Of a stretch of DNA of 10,884 nt, positions 1 through 7,239 are shown piece by piece. A program made the position numbers and the translations under genes. A model generated the notes under the pieces. That model searched no databases. It was not told the origin of the DNA and saw only the letters and a program-made list of their open reading frames with translations. The DNA is from CAZTLE01 sp964614415. GTDB taxonomy: Bacteria > Bacteroidota > Bacteroidia > Flavobacteriales > Flavobacteriaceae. The stretch's first letter is position 1. Each line of letters opens with the position of its first letter. The DNA lies in assembly GCA_964614415.1 (NCBI GenBank), contig CAZTLE010000143.1:1-10884 (forward strand), in the 5' to 3' direction.

Positions 1-531
1 GCTGGTTGCGATCATCCCCATAACATCGTTGTCAAAGAAACTGATGGCTACAAGGCTGTTCGGATCGTCGCTAACAACACCCTGATAGTGTCGTGATCCG
101 TCGCGGTTGGACGGCAAACGTTGTCCCGAGCTGGTCACCAGTTCATAGTCATAAAACTGATCCCCTACTTCAACCAGGTCAAGTGTCATTGCACCGGCGG
201 TCATCGGAATTTCCAGCGAAACAGCCGTAGATGTAATGGACGAAAGGTCCAGATTGTAGCGCAAGAGATCAACTTGTTGCAGATCGAAGAATGTCGTCGC
301 ATCACTGTACCGGTTTGCCGACTGTGTAAACGGTTGAATTTCCTGGAATTCAATTCCCGACGTTCTCGTAGCTTCTACCTCCTGGGATACCAGGTTTTGG
401 GCATACGCAGCTGCTGACAGCAGCAGTAACATTCCAAGGAAAATAGTTCTCGTTAAGGTCTTGAAGTGAAGCCCCGGTCTCAATACATTGGGCTTCCTCC
501 TTCTGAATGGATGGTTAAATCGTTCATTCAT
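1..531 (-). CDS. Secreted protein, probable reprolysin-like (M12B) metalloprotease, N-terminal part only
   Basis: An open frame of 177 codons runs from ATG at 531 to the window edge without a stop, so the gene is truncated by the window and its catalytic part lies outside. A Sec signal peptide is visible: a long basic n-region with Arg10-Arg12 and Lys13, a hydrophobic core at residues 30-41, and a likely cleavage after Ala44 (AYA|QN). The following segment, about 60-177, ends in a stretch at 148-164 (HYQGVVSDDPNSLVAIS) followed by a Met-Gly-Met-Ile motif. This resembles the propeptide of reprolysin-type zinc metallopeptidases found in many flavobacterial secreted proteins. No HExxH zinc motif can be seen because that region is missing. 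If the family call is right, the product would be an exported protease, often carrying a C-terminal type IX sorting domain; that part is inference. The gene is divergent from the lipoprotein at 812. Identification as a secreted protein is secure; the protease call is moderate. Confidence 0.7.
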   Translation of the reverse strand, partial: MNERFNHPFRRRKPNVLRPGLHFKTLTRTIFLGMLLLLSAAAYAQNLVSQEVEATRTSGIEFQEIQPFTQSANRYSDATTFFDLQQVDLLRYNLDLSSITSTAVSLEIPMTAGAMTLDLVEVGDQFYDYELVTSSGQRLPSNRDGSRHYQGVVSDDPNSLVAISFFDNDVMGMIATS

Positions 532-563
532 GATGGTTATATTTAATGGTTAATAATACAATA

Positions 564-571
564 CAAGCCTA
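564..571 (-). promoter_or_regulatory. Possible -7 box for the metalloprotease-like gene
   Basis: Read on the minus strand this is TAGGCTTG, one mismatch from the Bacteroidota -7 consensus TAnnTTTG. It lies 32 bases upstream of the ATG at 531. No good -33 TTG is seen at the usual distance, so this is a weak call. Confidence 0.25.
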
Positions 572-628
572 TACAGGCATGGAGGAGACCATACGGGGAA
601 ATGGAATTACTTCTTAAGGGATGTGTAG

Positions 629-646
629 GCGATGGGATTCCATCGC
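629..646. repeat. Short perfect inverted repeat (7-bp arms, 4-base loop)
   Basis: GCGATGG and CCATCGC flank a GATT loop in the divergent intergenic region. No T-run follows on either strand, so it is not a convincing terminator. It could be a regulator site or chance. Confidence 0.4.
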
Positions 647-697
647 TCAGAGATTCTTTACAACTATTCTAAAGATACAAAATAAGTTCGAGTAACC

Positions 698-740
698 GAA
701 CAGGAAAATCCCTGAAATCCGCTAAGGGATTTTCCTATTC
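698..740. repeat. Long palindrome between two divergent genes
   Basis: The arms AGGAAAATCCCT (702-713) and AGGGATTTTCCT (725-736) are a perfect 12-bp inverted repeat around an 11-base loop. The pairing extends outward by three more pairs (698-700 with 738-740) after one mismatch. The element lies between the probable plus-strand promoter at 784 and the possible minus-strand promoter at 564, upstream of both, so neither promoter would transcribe it into its own message. There is no T-run beyond the arms on either strand, which argues against a standard intrinsic terminator. It may be an operator, a bidirectional insulator or the remains of a small repeat element. The rest of 532-811 holds no gene that I can support. 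Confidence 0.6.
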
Positions 741-764
741 ATTATATTCCAGTTTTCTGATCGG

Positions 765-791
765 TTGAGTGCCTGTACTTTTCTATCTTTG
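765..791 (+). promoter_or_regulatory. Bacteroidota-type promoter for the lipoprotein gene
   Basis: TATCTTTG at 784-791 is a perfect match to the -7 consensus TAnnTTTG. A TTG at 765-767 could serve as the -33 element with a 16-base spacer, slightly shorter than usual. The start codon at 812 lies 21 bases after the -7 box, which implies a very short 5' untranslated region. No Shine-Dalgarno sequence precedes the ATG. Confidence 0.55.
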
Positions 792-811
792 ATCGATATA
801 ATTTTCAAGCT

Positions 812-2128
812 ATGATCAAGTTTAAGTATGCCGCCATCTTAATCTCGCTACTACTGGTAGTTTCATGTAATAAAGACAGTAATGATAACAATTCAGGTTC
901 CCTGGCCGGGGTAATTCTTGGTCAGATTGAGGTAACGTCAAGTACAAGTGCGTCGGTGGACGGAATGATAACTAACGATGGAGGCTCTGCTATTTCTGCG
1001 AAAGGAGTTGCCTGGAGCACTTCTACAAGCCCCACGATTGTAGATAACAGTACCAATGAAGGAAGCGGTAGTGGGGATTTTATAAGTACACTATCAAACC
1101 TGGTTCCCGGAGAAACTTATTATGTGCGTGCCTATGCCACCAACAGTGCAGGCACATCGTATAGCCCGGAAATGTCGTTCGAAGCAGTAGGCGCTTGTGA
1201 TCAAAACGCAGTGACCGAACAGGTATTTCTTACAACACAACAGGAAATAAATGATTTTGGAGCCCAGAATGTATGTAAAATCGCCAATGATCTTTTCATT
1301 AGGGAAGAGACAGGAACGTCTGACCCGATTGTTGACCTTACACCACTCTCATCTTTGGAGATAATAGAAGGGCGCCTTTACCTGCAGCAGCTGTCACAAT
1401 TAGTCGATTTGAATGGTCTCGAAAACCTAAGTCAAGCCCTGGATGGGCTTTATATTACTCAAACAACCAGTCTTATAAATGTAGATGCTCTTTCCAACCT
1501 CACCAGTGAGGTTACTGAGTTGGTAATTTCACAAAATCAGTCCTTACAAAATCTGGACGGACTTAGCGGACTAACCACCTTTGTTGATAGCCAATTTGGT
1601 GAGGATCCTCAGATTAGCATCGCATTTAATTCTTCACTCCAAAGTATAGATGGCTTATCAAATGTTACTCGTCTGGGAGAGGGAGACGCCTCTGCTTTTG
1701 GATTGCTCAACAATCCCTTGGTACAAAGCATAAGCATTGTTTCTGGGTTCAGTCAGGATGTAGATAGAATTCTAATATCGGGCAATTTTACCCTTTGGGA
1801 TATAAGCGCTCTTCAGGGTGTCACATCTTGCAGAGAGTTTATCCTTGTTTACAACGGATTCATATCCGACTACTCCAGTTTGCAGAATCTCACTTCAGTT
1901 AGTTCAGATATGGAAATTAGTGGAACCGGACTGGACAATTTGGACATGCTTCAAAATCTTATATCTGTAGGAGGAGATCTTAAATTTGCGGATAATTCTT
2001 CGCTATTCGATTACTGTGGTTTGCAAAACCTTATTGATGCAAATGGTCTTCAAGGAAATTTTATAACGCAAAACAATGCCTACAATCCTACATATCAGGA
2101 CATGCTCAATGGTGATTGCAGTTTTTAA
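812..2128 (+). CDS. Lipoprotein with FN3-like domain and receptor-L-like repeats
   Basis: The 438-residue protein starts with a lipoprotein signal peptide: basic residues Lys3 and Lys5, a hydrophobic core at 7-17, and a lipobox VVSC with the acylated Cys19. The Lys-Asp just after the cysteine resembles the lipoprotein export signal that sends Bacteroidota lipoproteins to the cell surface; this is inferred. Residues about 35-126 form an FN3-like beta domain (GVAWSTS..P, then YYVRAYATNSAGTSYS). From about 130 to the end come irregular repeats of the form L..L.GL.NL, resembling receptor L domains or leucine-rich folds. The ending with Cys402, an NPTYQD motif and Cys436 is common to such flavobacterial proteins. 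Cysteines at 129, 155, 340, 402 and 436 may form disulfides. No enzymatic motif is present; a binding or adhesion role is likely, but the ligand is unknown. By eye it is more A+T-rich than the ilv genes. It converges on ilvA, with 59 bases between the two stop codons. Confidence 0.85.
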   Translation: MIKFKYAAILISLLLVVSCNKDSNDNNSGSLAGVILGQIEVTSSTSASVDGMITNDGGSAISAKGVAWSTSTSPTIVDNSTNEGSGSGDFISTLSNLVPGETYYVRAYATNSAGTSYSPEMSFEAVGACDQNAVTEQVFLTTQQEINDFGAQNVCKIANDLFIREETGTSDPIVDLTPLSSLEIIEGRLYLQQLSQLVDLNGLENLSQALDGLYITQTTSLINVDALSNLTSEVTELVISQNQSLQNLDGLSGLTTFVDSQFGEDPQISIAFNSSLQSIDGLSNVTRLGEGDASAFGLLNNPLVQSISIVSGFSQDVDRILISGNFTLWDISALQGVTSCREFILVYNGFISDYSSLQNLTSVSSDMEISGTGLDNLDMLQNLISVGGDLKFADNSSLFDYCGLQNLIDANGLQGNFITQNNAYNPTYQDMLNGDCSF

Positions 2129-2187
2129 GATTGACGTTCCAGGAGGGTAGGTCGAATGAATACCAAAAGGACTGAGCTAAATGCTGA

Positions 2188-3450
2188 CTACACCAAAAAC
2201 TGAAACAGATCAGGTTTGTCATTGAGATAATCCCCAAAGAAATGTCGCTCTTTCATGCGGTCGACAAGGGGATGGAAATCGGAAGGTTTTTTAAGCTGAA
2301 TACCCACCACAGCAGGGCCTTTCTCCCTGTTGGTTTTCTTAGAGTATTCGAAATAAGTGATGTCGTCGTCCGGACCTAAGATATCGGCTACAAACTCTTT
2401 TAAGGCTCCCGATCGCTGCGGAAATCTCACAATGAAGTAGTGCTTTAATCCGCTGTAAAGTAATGCACGTTCTTCAATCTCGGCCGTACGGGTAATGTCA
2501 TTGTTACTACCGCTTACCACACAGGCAATGTTCTTGCCCCGGATCTCATCAGTAAACTGATCGAGCACGGCCAATGACAAAGCTCCCGCAGGTTCCACGA
2601 CAATCGCATCCCGGTTGTAGAGCTCTAAAATTGTCTGACAAATTTTTCCCTCGTCAACCGTTACCACAGCATTCACAAGTTGTTTGCAAATCTCAAAATT
2701 GCGTTCTCCTACCCGCTTAACAGCAGCGCCATCCACGAACTTATCGATATGTCCAAGATTGACATTGGAACCTACTTCCAACGACGTTTTCATCGCCGGG
2801 GCTCCCTTGGGTTCTACACCAATAATCCTGGTATGAGGTGACAATCGATGGAACACAGCACTTACACCGGAAATAAGCCCCCCGCCTCCAACAGGCAGAA
2901 AGACATAATCCAACGGCTGATCGGCCTGACCCAGCATCTCCAATCCCACTGTGCCCTGCCCCTCAATAATCTTCTCATCGTCAAAGGGATGTACAAAAGT
3001 AGTTTGCTGCCGCTCGCATTCGGCCCTGGCGGAATGGTGGGCATCGTCAAACGTATCTCCGATCAGCACCACCTCCACAAAACCATCTCCAAACATCCGC
3101 ACCTGCTCTACCTTCTGCCGTGGTGTAGGGGCCGGCATGAAAATACGTCCGCGTATTTGCAGGGTGGCGCAAGCCAACGCCACGCCCTGGGCGTGGTTGC
3201 CGGCACTGGCACAAACAATGCCCTTAGCCCGCTCTTCATCCGACAGCGAACTGATCTTATTAAACGCACCACGAATCTTATAGGAACGCACCCGCTGCAG
3301 GTCCTCCCGCTTTAAGAATACCTGCGCTCCAAATCGCTTGCTGTAACGTCGGCTGCGAACCAAAGGAGTGTACTCGACAACACCTTTGATCGTCTGGGCA
3401 GCACGTTCTATATCCTGCAATTCGGGCAGATATGTCGCGGTAACAGACAT
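2188..3450 (-). CDS. ilvA: Threonine dehydratase (threonine ammonia-lyase), biosynthetic
   Basis: This enzyme deaminates L-threonine to 2-oxobutanoate, the entry step to isoleucine, using pyridoxal phosphate (PLP) in the cytoplasm. The 420-residue protein shows the PLP lysine in SYKIRGAFNK (Lys58), the ASAGNHAQG loop at 81-89 and the phosphate-binding glycine loop GGGGLISG at 188-195. The catalytic domain is followed by one ACT-like regulatory domain from about 335 to 420, starting at HYFIVRFPQRSGAL. This is the shorter form of the family; the E. coli enzyme is about 514 residues with two such domains. Feedback inhibition by isoleucine through this domain is expected from the family. The segment SGSNND at 313-318 replaces the more usual SGGN. 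The ATG at 3450 directly follows the ilvC stop codon with no base between, so translational coupling is likely. It is the last gene of the operon. No clear terminator is visible in the 59 bases after it. Confidence 0.95.
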   Translation of the reverse strand: MSVTATYLPELQDIERAAQTIKGVVEYTPLVRSRRYSKRFGAQVFLKREDLQRVRSYKIRGAFNKISSLSDEERAKGIVCASAGNHAQGVALACATLQIRGRIFMPAPTPRQKVEQVRMFGDGFVEVVLIGDTFDDAHHSARAECERQQTTFVHPFDDEKIIEGQGTVGLEMLGQADQPLDYVFLPVGGGGLISGVSAVFHRLSPHTRIIGVEPKGAPAMKTSLEVGSNVNLGHIDKFVDGAAVKRVGERNFEICKQLVNAVVTVDEGKICQTILELYNRDAIVVEPAGALSLAVLDQFTDEIRGKNIACVVSGSNNDITRTAEIEERALLYSGLKHYFIVRFPQRSGALKEFVADILGPDDDITYFEYSKKTNREKGPAVVGIQLKKPSDFHPLVDRMKERHFFGDYLNDKPDLFQFLV

Positions 3451-4956
3451 CTATACTAATACGGGTTCCTGTTCTTGTTCTACACCGGTATTGATCTTCT
3501 TCATAGCAGTCATGGAAGCTCGCAGCTTCGCCCCTACGGTCTCAACCGGATGGTTGCGGATTGCCTGGTTCACTTCTATGAGATACTGATTATCGATCTC
3601 TTTGTGACCCTGATACTCCTGTCCGATAACGTCCGATCTAAGTGAGGCCATAAATTCGGTCAACAAGGGCTTACAGGCATGATCGAATAGGTAACAGCCG
3701 TACTCCGCCGTATCAGAGATAATGCGGTTCATTTCGTACAACTTCTTACGGGCAATAGTGTTCGCGATAAGCGGCACTTCGTGCAGCGATTCATAATAGG
3801 CCGATTCTTCGATGATCCCGGCTTCGGTCATGGTTTCAAAGGCCAGTTCTACTCCAGCACGTACGAAAGCTACCATGAGGGTACCATGATCAAAATACTC
3901 CTGCTCTTTGATGTGCTCCGCTGTGACCGATGTTTTCTCAAAAGCGGTTTGACCCGTAGCTTCACGCCATTGAAGAAGGTTCTTATCGTTCAATAACCAA
4001 TCGTCCATCATAGTTCGGGAGAATTGTCCGGACATAATATCGTCCATGTGCTTTCGGAACAAAGGTGTCCAGATCTCCTTCAACTTTTCTGAAAGCTCAT
4101 ACGCCTTCAGTTTGGCCCGATTGGAGAGCCTGTCCATCATATGAGTAATGCCACCGTGCTTCAAAGCTTCGGTAATTGTTTCCCATCCGTACTGGATCAG
4201 TTTTGCCGCATAGCCCGGTTCCGTACCGTCCTCTACCATTTTATTGAATGAAAGGATTGACCCCGCCTGAAGTACTCCACACAGAATAGTTTGTTCCCCC
4301 ATAAGGTCGCTCTTCACTTCAGCTACAAAGGACGATTCCAGCACCCCTGCTTTGTGACCTCCGGTAGCAACAGCATAGGCTTTAGCTTGCTCCATGCCCT
4401 TTCCGTAAGGGTCATTCTCAGGATGTACGGCGATCAATGTAGGAACACCAAAGCCTCGTTTGAATTCTTCCCGTACTTCCGATCCCGGGCACTTGGGCGC
4501 CACCATGATCACAGTGATGTCTTCGCGCACCTGCATCCCTTCTTCCACAATATTGAATCCGTGGGAATACGACAGTGTCGACCCCTGCTTCATCAAAGGC
4601 ATCGCCTTTTCTACTACGGGTGTATGCTGTTTGTCCGGTGTTAGGTTTAGGACAAGGTCGGCCTCAGGAATAAGCTCCTCAAAGGTTCCGGTTTCAAACC
4701 CGTGTTTTGTCGCATTCTGGTAAGAAGCCCTTCTTTCGGTAATAGCCGCTTCCCGCAATGCATAGGACACATCGAGTCCCGAATCGCGCATATTCAGACC
4801 CTGATTAAGTCCTTGTGCGCCACATCCGAGGATTACGATCTTCTTTCCGAGCAACGGTTTCACGCCATCCGAAAATTCAGAAGCATCCATTAAGCGGCAT
4901 TTTGCCAATTGCGTAAGCTGTTCGCGTAAATTGAGTGTGTTGAAATAATTTGCCAT
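3451..4956 (-). CDS. ilvC: Ketol-acid reductoisomerase, class II, NADPH-type
   Basis: The enzyme converts 2-acetolactate and 2-aceto-2-hydroxybutanoate to dihydroxy acids by Mg2+-dependent alkyl migration and NADPH reduction. At 501 residues it belongs to the long class II form, as in E. coli, rather than the roughly 330-residue class I form. The start MANYFNTLNLR is the same as I recall for the E. coli enzyme. The dinucleotide loop GCGAQG lies at 44-49. The cofactor-choosing positions match the E. coli pattern Arg68, Arg76 and Ser78, which points to NADPH. Further landmarks are SHGFN at 131-135, PKCPG at 154-158 and the metal-binding KSDLMGEQ with Asp217 and Glu221. The C-terminal knotted helical domain is duplicated in this class, and the HESAYYESLHE-type segment (IEESAYYESLHE) is present. 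It starts 8 bases after the ilvN stop, and its TAG abuts the ilvA ATG. Confidence 0.96.
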   Translation of the reverse strand: MANYFNTLNLREQLTQLAKCRLMDASEFSDGVKPLLGKKIVILGCGAQGLNQGLNMRDSGLDVSYALREAAITERRASYQNATKHGFETGTFEELIPEADLVLNLTPDKQHTPVVEKAMPLMKQGSTLSYSHGFNIVEEGMQVREDITVIMVAPKCPGSEVREEFKRGFGVPTLIAVHPENDPYGKGMEQAKAYAVATGGHKAGVLESSFVAEVKSDLMGEQTILCGVLQAGSILSFNKMVEDGTEPGYAAKLIQYGWETITEALKHGGITHMMDRLSNRAKLKAYELSEKLKEIWTPLFRKHMDDIMSGQFSRTMMDDWLLNDKNLLQWREATGQTAFEKTSVTAEHIKEQEYFDHGTLMVAFVRAGVELAFETMTEAGIIEESAYYESLHEVPLIANTIARKKLYEMNRIISDTAEYGCYLFDHACKPLLTEFMASLRSDVIGQEYQGHKEIDNQYLIEVNQAIRNHPVETVGAKLRASMTAMKKINTGVEQEQEPVLV

Positions 4957-4964
4957 AACAGTGT

Positions 4965-5492
4965 TTATTGTTGAAATGCCGCCAGCATTTCGGTGATTTT
5001 CATTTCGTCTTTTGTAATTGCAATTCGACCGGAACGAACAAACTGCATGATTTCGAACGCGCTAAGGCGCTCGTATAATTGATTAATCTCATCACGGCTT
5101 CCCGACTTCTCGAGAACAAAGAACTTCTGATTCACCGTGACAATCCGTGAGTTAGTTTCTATAATTATATTCTGAATGGTATCTCCGTTCAGTAATAAAT
5201 CCGATCGCAGTTTGAACAAACAGGACTCCTGATATACCGTCTCTTCATCCGTGTGATAAAAGGCCTTGATCACTTCAACCTGTTTTTCGATCTGACCGAT
5301 GATCTTCCGAATCTGAGTTTCTGTCACATTCACTATAAGCGTGATGCGAGAAACCCCGTCGATCTCGGAAGCGGAGGACGTAATGCTCTCAATGTTGATA
5401 TGCCTGCGCTGAAAGATGGCTGAGATACGATTGAGCACCCCAACATTATTCTCGGTATAGGCCGATACGGTAAAGTTTTGATTTGCTTCCAT
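4965..5492 (-). CDS. ilvN: Acetohydroxyacid synthase small (regulatory) subunit
   Basis: The 175-residue protein activates the IlvB catalytic subunit and carries valine feedback inhibition. An N-terminal ACT domain covers about 8-78, with NNVGVLNRISAIFQRRHINI as its core. Gly18 and Asn33 match the valine-site glycine and asparagine known from E. coli IlvH (Gly14 and Asn29), so valine sensitivity is likely. The C-terminal half (about 85-170) fits the small-subunit C-terminal domain, ending in FVRSGRIAITK. The start at 5492 was chosen because it begins just before the ACT domain and lies 2 bases after the ilvB stop. A longer frame from 5570 would run through the end of ilvB and adds 26 residues with no family resemblance. 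The 8-base gap to ilvC supports a single transcript. Confidence 0.93.
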   Translation of the reverse strand: MEANQNFTVSAYTENNVGVLNRISAIFQRRHINIESITSSASEIDGVSRITLIVNVTETQIRKIIGQIEKQVEVIKAFYHTDEETVYQESCLFKLRSDLLLNGDTIQNIIIETNSRIVTVNQKFFVLEKSGSRDEINQLYERLSAFEIMQFVRSGRIAITKDEMKITEMLAAFQQ

Positions 5493-5494
5493 AA

Positions 5495-7228
5495 TTAGCT
5501 TAGTCTTATATCCGATACCGAAGCACCGCTCGGGATCATAGGGAATACATTGTCTTCTTTTTCGACGCACACCTCAAGGAAATAGGCATCCTCACTTTGC
5601 ATCATTTCTGCCACGGCATCTGCCAGTTCTTCTCTGCGGGTTACCCGTTTTGAAGCAATGTGATAGCCTTTGGCAATACTCACAAAATCGGGATTGGTCA
5701 TTTCGGTCGAGGCATAGCGCCGATCGAAAAACAGCTCCTGCCATTGACGTACCATCCCCAGAAAATCGTTGTTCAGCAGAACAATCTTCACCGGGACCCT
5801 GGTCTGGAATACAGTACCCAATTCCTGTACCGTCATTTGAAATCCGCCATCGCCCACTACGCAAATCACTTCGCGCTCAGGACAGGCCATTTTAGCACCA
5901 ATAGCCGCCGGTAGTGCAAAGCCCATAGTTCCAAGACCTCCTGAAGTTATATTACTACGTGTTGTATTGAATTCGGCATAGCGGCAAGCAATCATTTGAT
6001 GTTGTCCTACATCCGATACAATAGCGGCTTCGCCCTGGGACTGAGCGTTAATCTCTTTCATCACCTCTCCCATAGTAAGGCCTTCTTTGGTGGGATGTAA
6101 GTCATTAAAGATGACCTTGTCGTATTCCACTTTTTGAAGTTCGGCGAAACGTTCGCGCCAATCGGTGTGGGTCTTTTTGTCAATGTAAGGCAGCAGGGCT
6201 TCGAGCGTCTCTTTCGAATCTCCCAATACCGCCACATCTGCTTTAATATTTTTATTTACTTCGGCCGGATCAATCTCAAAATGGATCACTTTGGCCTGTT
6301 TGGCATAGGTATTCACATCTCCGGTGACCCGGTCATCGAAGCGCATCCCTATGGCAATTAGAACATCGCACTCGTTGGTCAGAATGTTCGGTGCATAATT
6401 ACCATGCATGCCCACCATCCCGACATTGAGCGGATGCTCTGATGGAATTGCTGAAGCACCTAGAATTGTCCAGGCAGCAGGAATCCCTGCCTTTTCAACA
6501 AACGCTTTCAGTTGGGCCTCGGCCTCTCCCAGGATAACGCCCTGTCCCCAAACGATAAACGGTTTCTTGGCTCCGTTGATCAGGGCCGCGGCTTCTCGTA
6601 AGCTTGTTTCGTCCAATTTCGGAACGGGGGTGTAGCTGCGAATTCCTGTGCACTTCTCATAGGAAAAATCGAAGGTCTCAAACTGTGCATTTTTGGTGAT
6701 ATCGATAAGCACCGGGCCCGGTCTTCCGCTCTGAGCAATGTAGAATGCCTTGGCCATGACCTCCGGAATCTCGGATGCTTTGGTAATTTGATGGTTCCAC
6801 TTGGTTACCGGTGTAGAAATACCAATAATGTCTGTTTCCTGAAAGGCATCACTTCCCAAAAGTTTGGCCGGGACCTGTCCCGTAATACAAACGATGGGTG
6901 TGGAATCGATCAGTGCATCGGCAATACCTGTAATCAGGTTGGTTGCTCCCGGACCAGAGGTAGCGATCGCGACCCCTACTTTACCTGAGATACGAGCATA
7001 CCCCTGAGCCGCATGACTGGCGCCCTGCTCATGTCGGGTAAGCACGTGGTGAATCTTGTCCTGGTACTTGAACAACTCGTCGTAAACGGGCATTATGGCA
7101 CCTCCGGGATACCCATAGAGGACATCGACACCTTCGTGAAGTAAGCATTTAACCAGTGCCTCACTTCCTGTGATATGCTCTGTTACTTTGGTGGTCTTTT
7201 CCTTAGTTCGCAGCGTTTGAACATCCAT
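5495..7228 (-). CDS. ilvB: Acetohydroxyacid synthase large (catalytic) subunit
   Basis: This is the thiamine diphosphate (ThDP) and FAD-dependent enzyme that joins pyruvate to another pyruvate (valine and leucine branch) or to 2-oxobutanoate (isoleucine branch). The 577-residue protein has the three-domain layout of the family. The N-terminal ThDP domain has YGYPGGAIMPVYDEL near residue 40 and the catalytic glutamate in RHEQGASHAAQGYAR (Glu67). A central FAD-binding domain follows. The C-terminal ThDP domain has the GDG...NN motif, starting GDGGFQMTVQE at about 459 and ending at about 487, then FLGMVRQWQE. I chose the ATG at 7228, which leaves an 11-base gap after the ilvD stop. An ATG at 7261 would add 11 residues (starting MCYRRILK) inside the end of ilvD and looks unlikely. 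Its partner ilvN follows 2 bases after the stop. Confidence 0.95.
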   Translation of the reverse strand: MDVQTLRTKEKTTKVTEHITGSEALVKCLLHEGVDVLYGYPGGAIMPVYDELFKYQDKIHHVLTRHEQGASHAAQGYARISGKVGVAIATSGPGATNLITGIADALIDSTPIVCITGQVPAKLLGSDAFQETDIIGISTPVTKWNHQITKASEIPEVMAKAFYIAQSGRPGPVLIDITKNAQFETFDFSYEKCTGIRSYTPVPKLDETSLREAAALINGAKKPFIVWGQGVILGEAEAQLKAFVEKAGIPAAWTILGASAIPSEHPLNVGMVGMHGNYAPNILTNECDVLIAIGMRFDDRVTGDVNTYAKQAKVIHFEIDPAEVNKNIKADVAVLGDSKETLEALLPYIDKKTHTDWRERFAELQKVEYDKVIFNDLHPTKEGLTMGEVMKEINAQSQGEAAIVSDVGQHQMIACRYAEFNTTRSNITSGGLGTMGFALPAAIGAKMACPEREVICVVGDGGFQMTVQELGTVFQTRVPVKIVLLNNDFLGMVRQWQELFFDRRYASTEMTNPDFVSIAKGYHIASKRVTRREELADAVAEMMQSEDAYFLEVCVEKEDNVFPMIPSGASVSDIRLS

Positions 7229-7239
7229 GCTTTTTGGTT

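Noticed and set aside
2129..2187. Bidirectional terminator between the lipoprotein gene and ilvA
   Set aside because: I looked for a stem with a T-run on both strands and found no convincing one in these 59 bases.
2848..3315. Plus-strand 155-codon frame inside ilvA, and other long plus-strand frames inside the ilv genes
   Set aside because: They are antisense to well-conserved enzymes, lack domain resemblance, and have no promoter or spacing that suggests real genes.
5493..5570. Longer ilvN start at 5570
   Set aside because: The added 26 residues are read out of frame from the end of ilvB; the ATG at 5492 starts just before the ACT domain.
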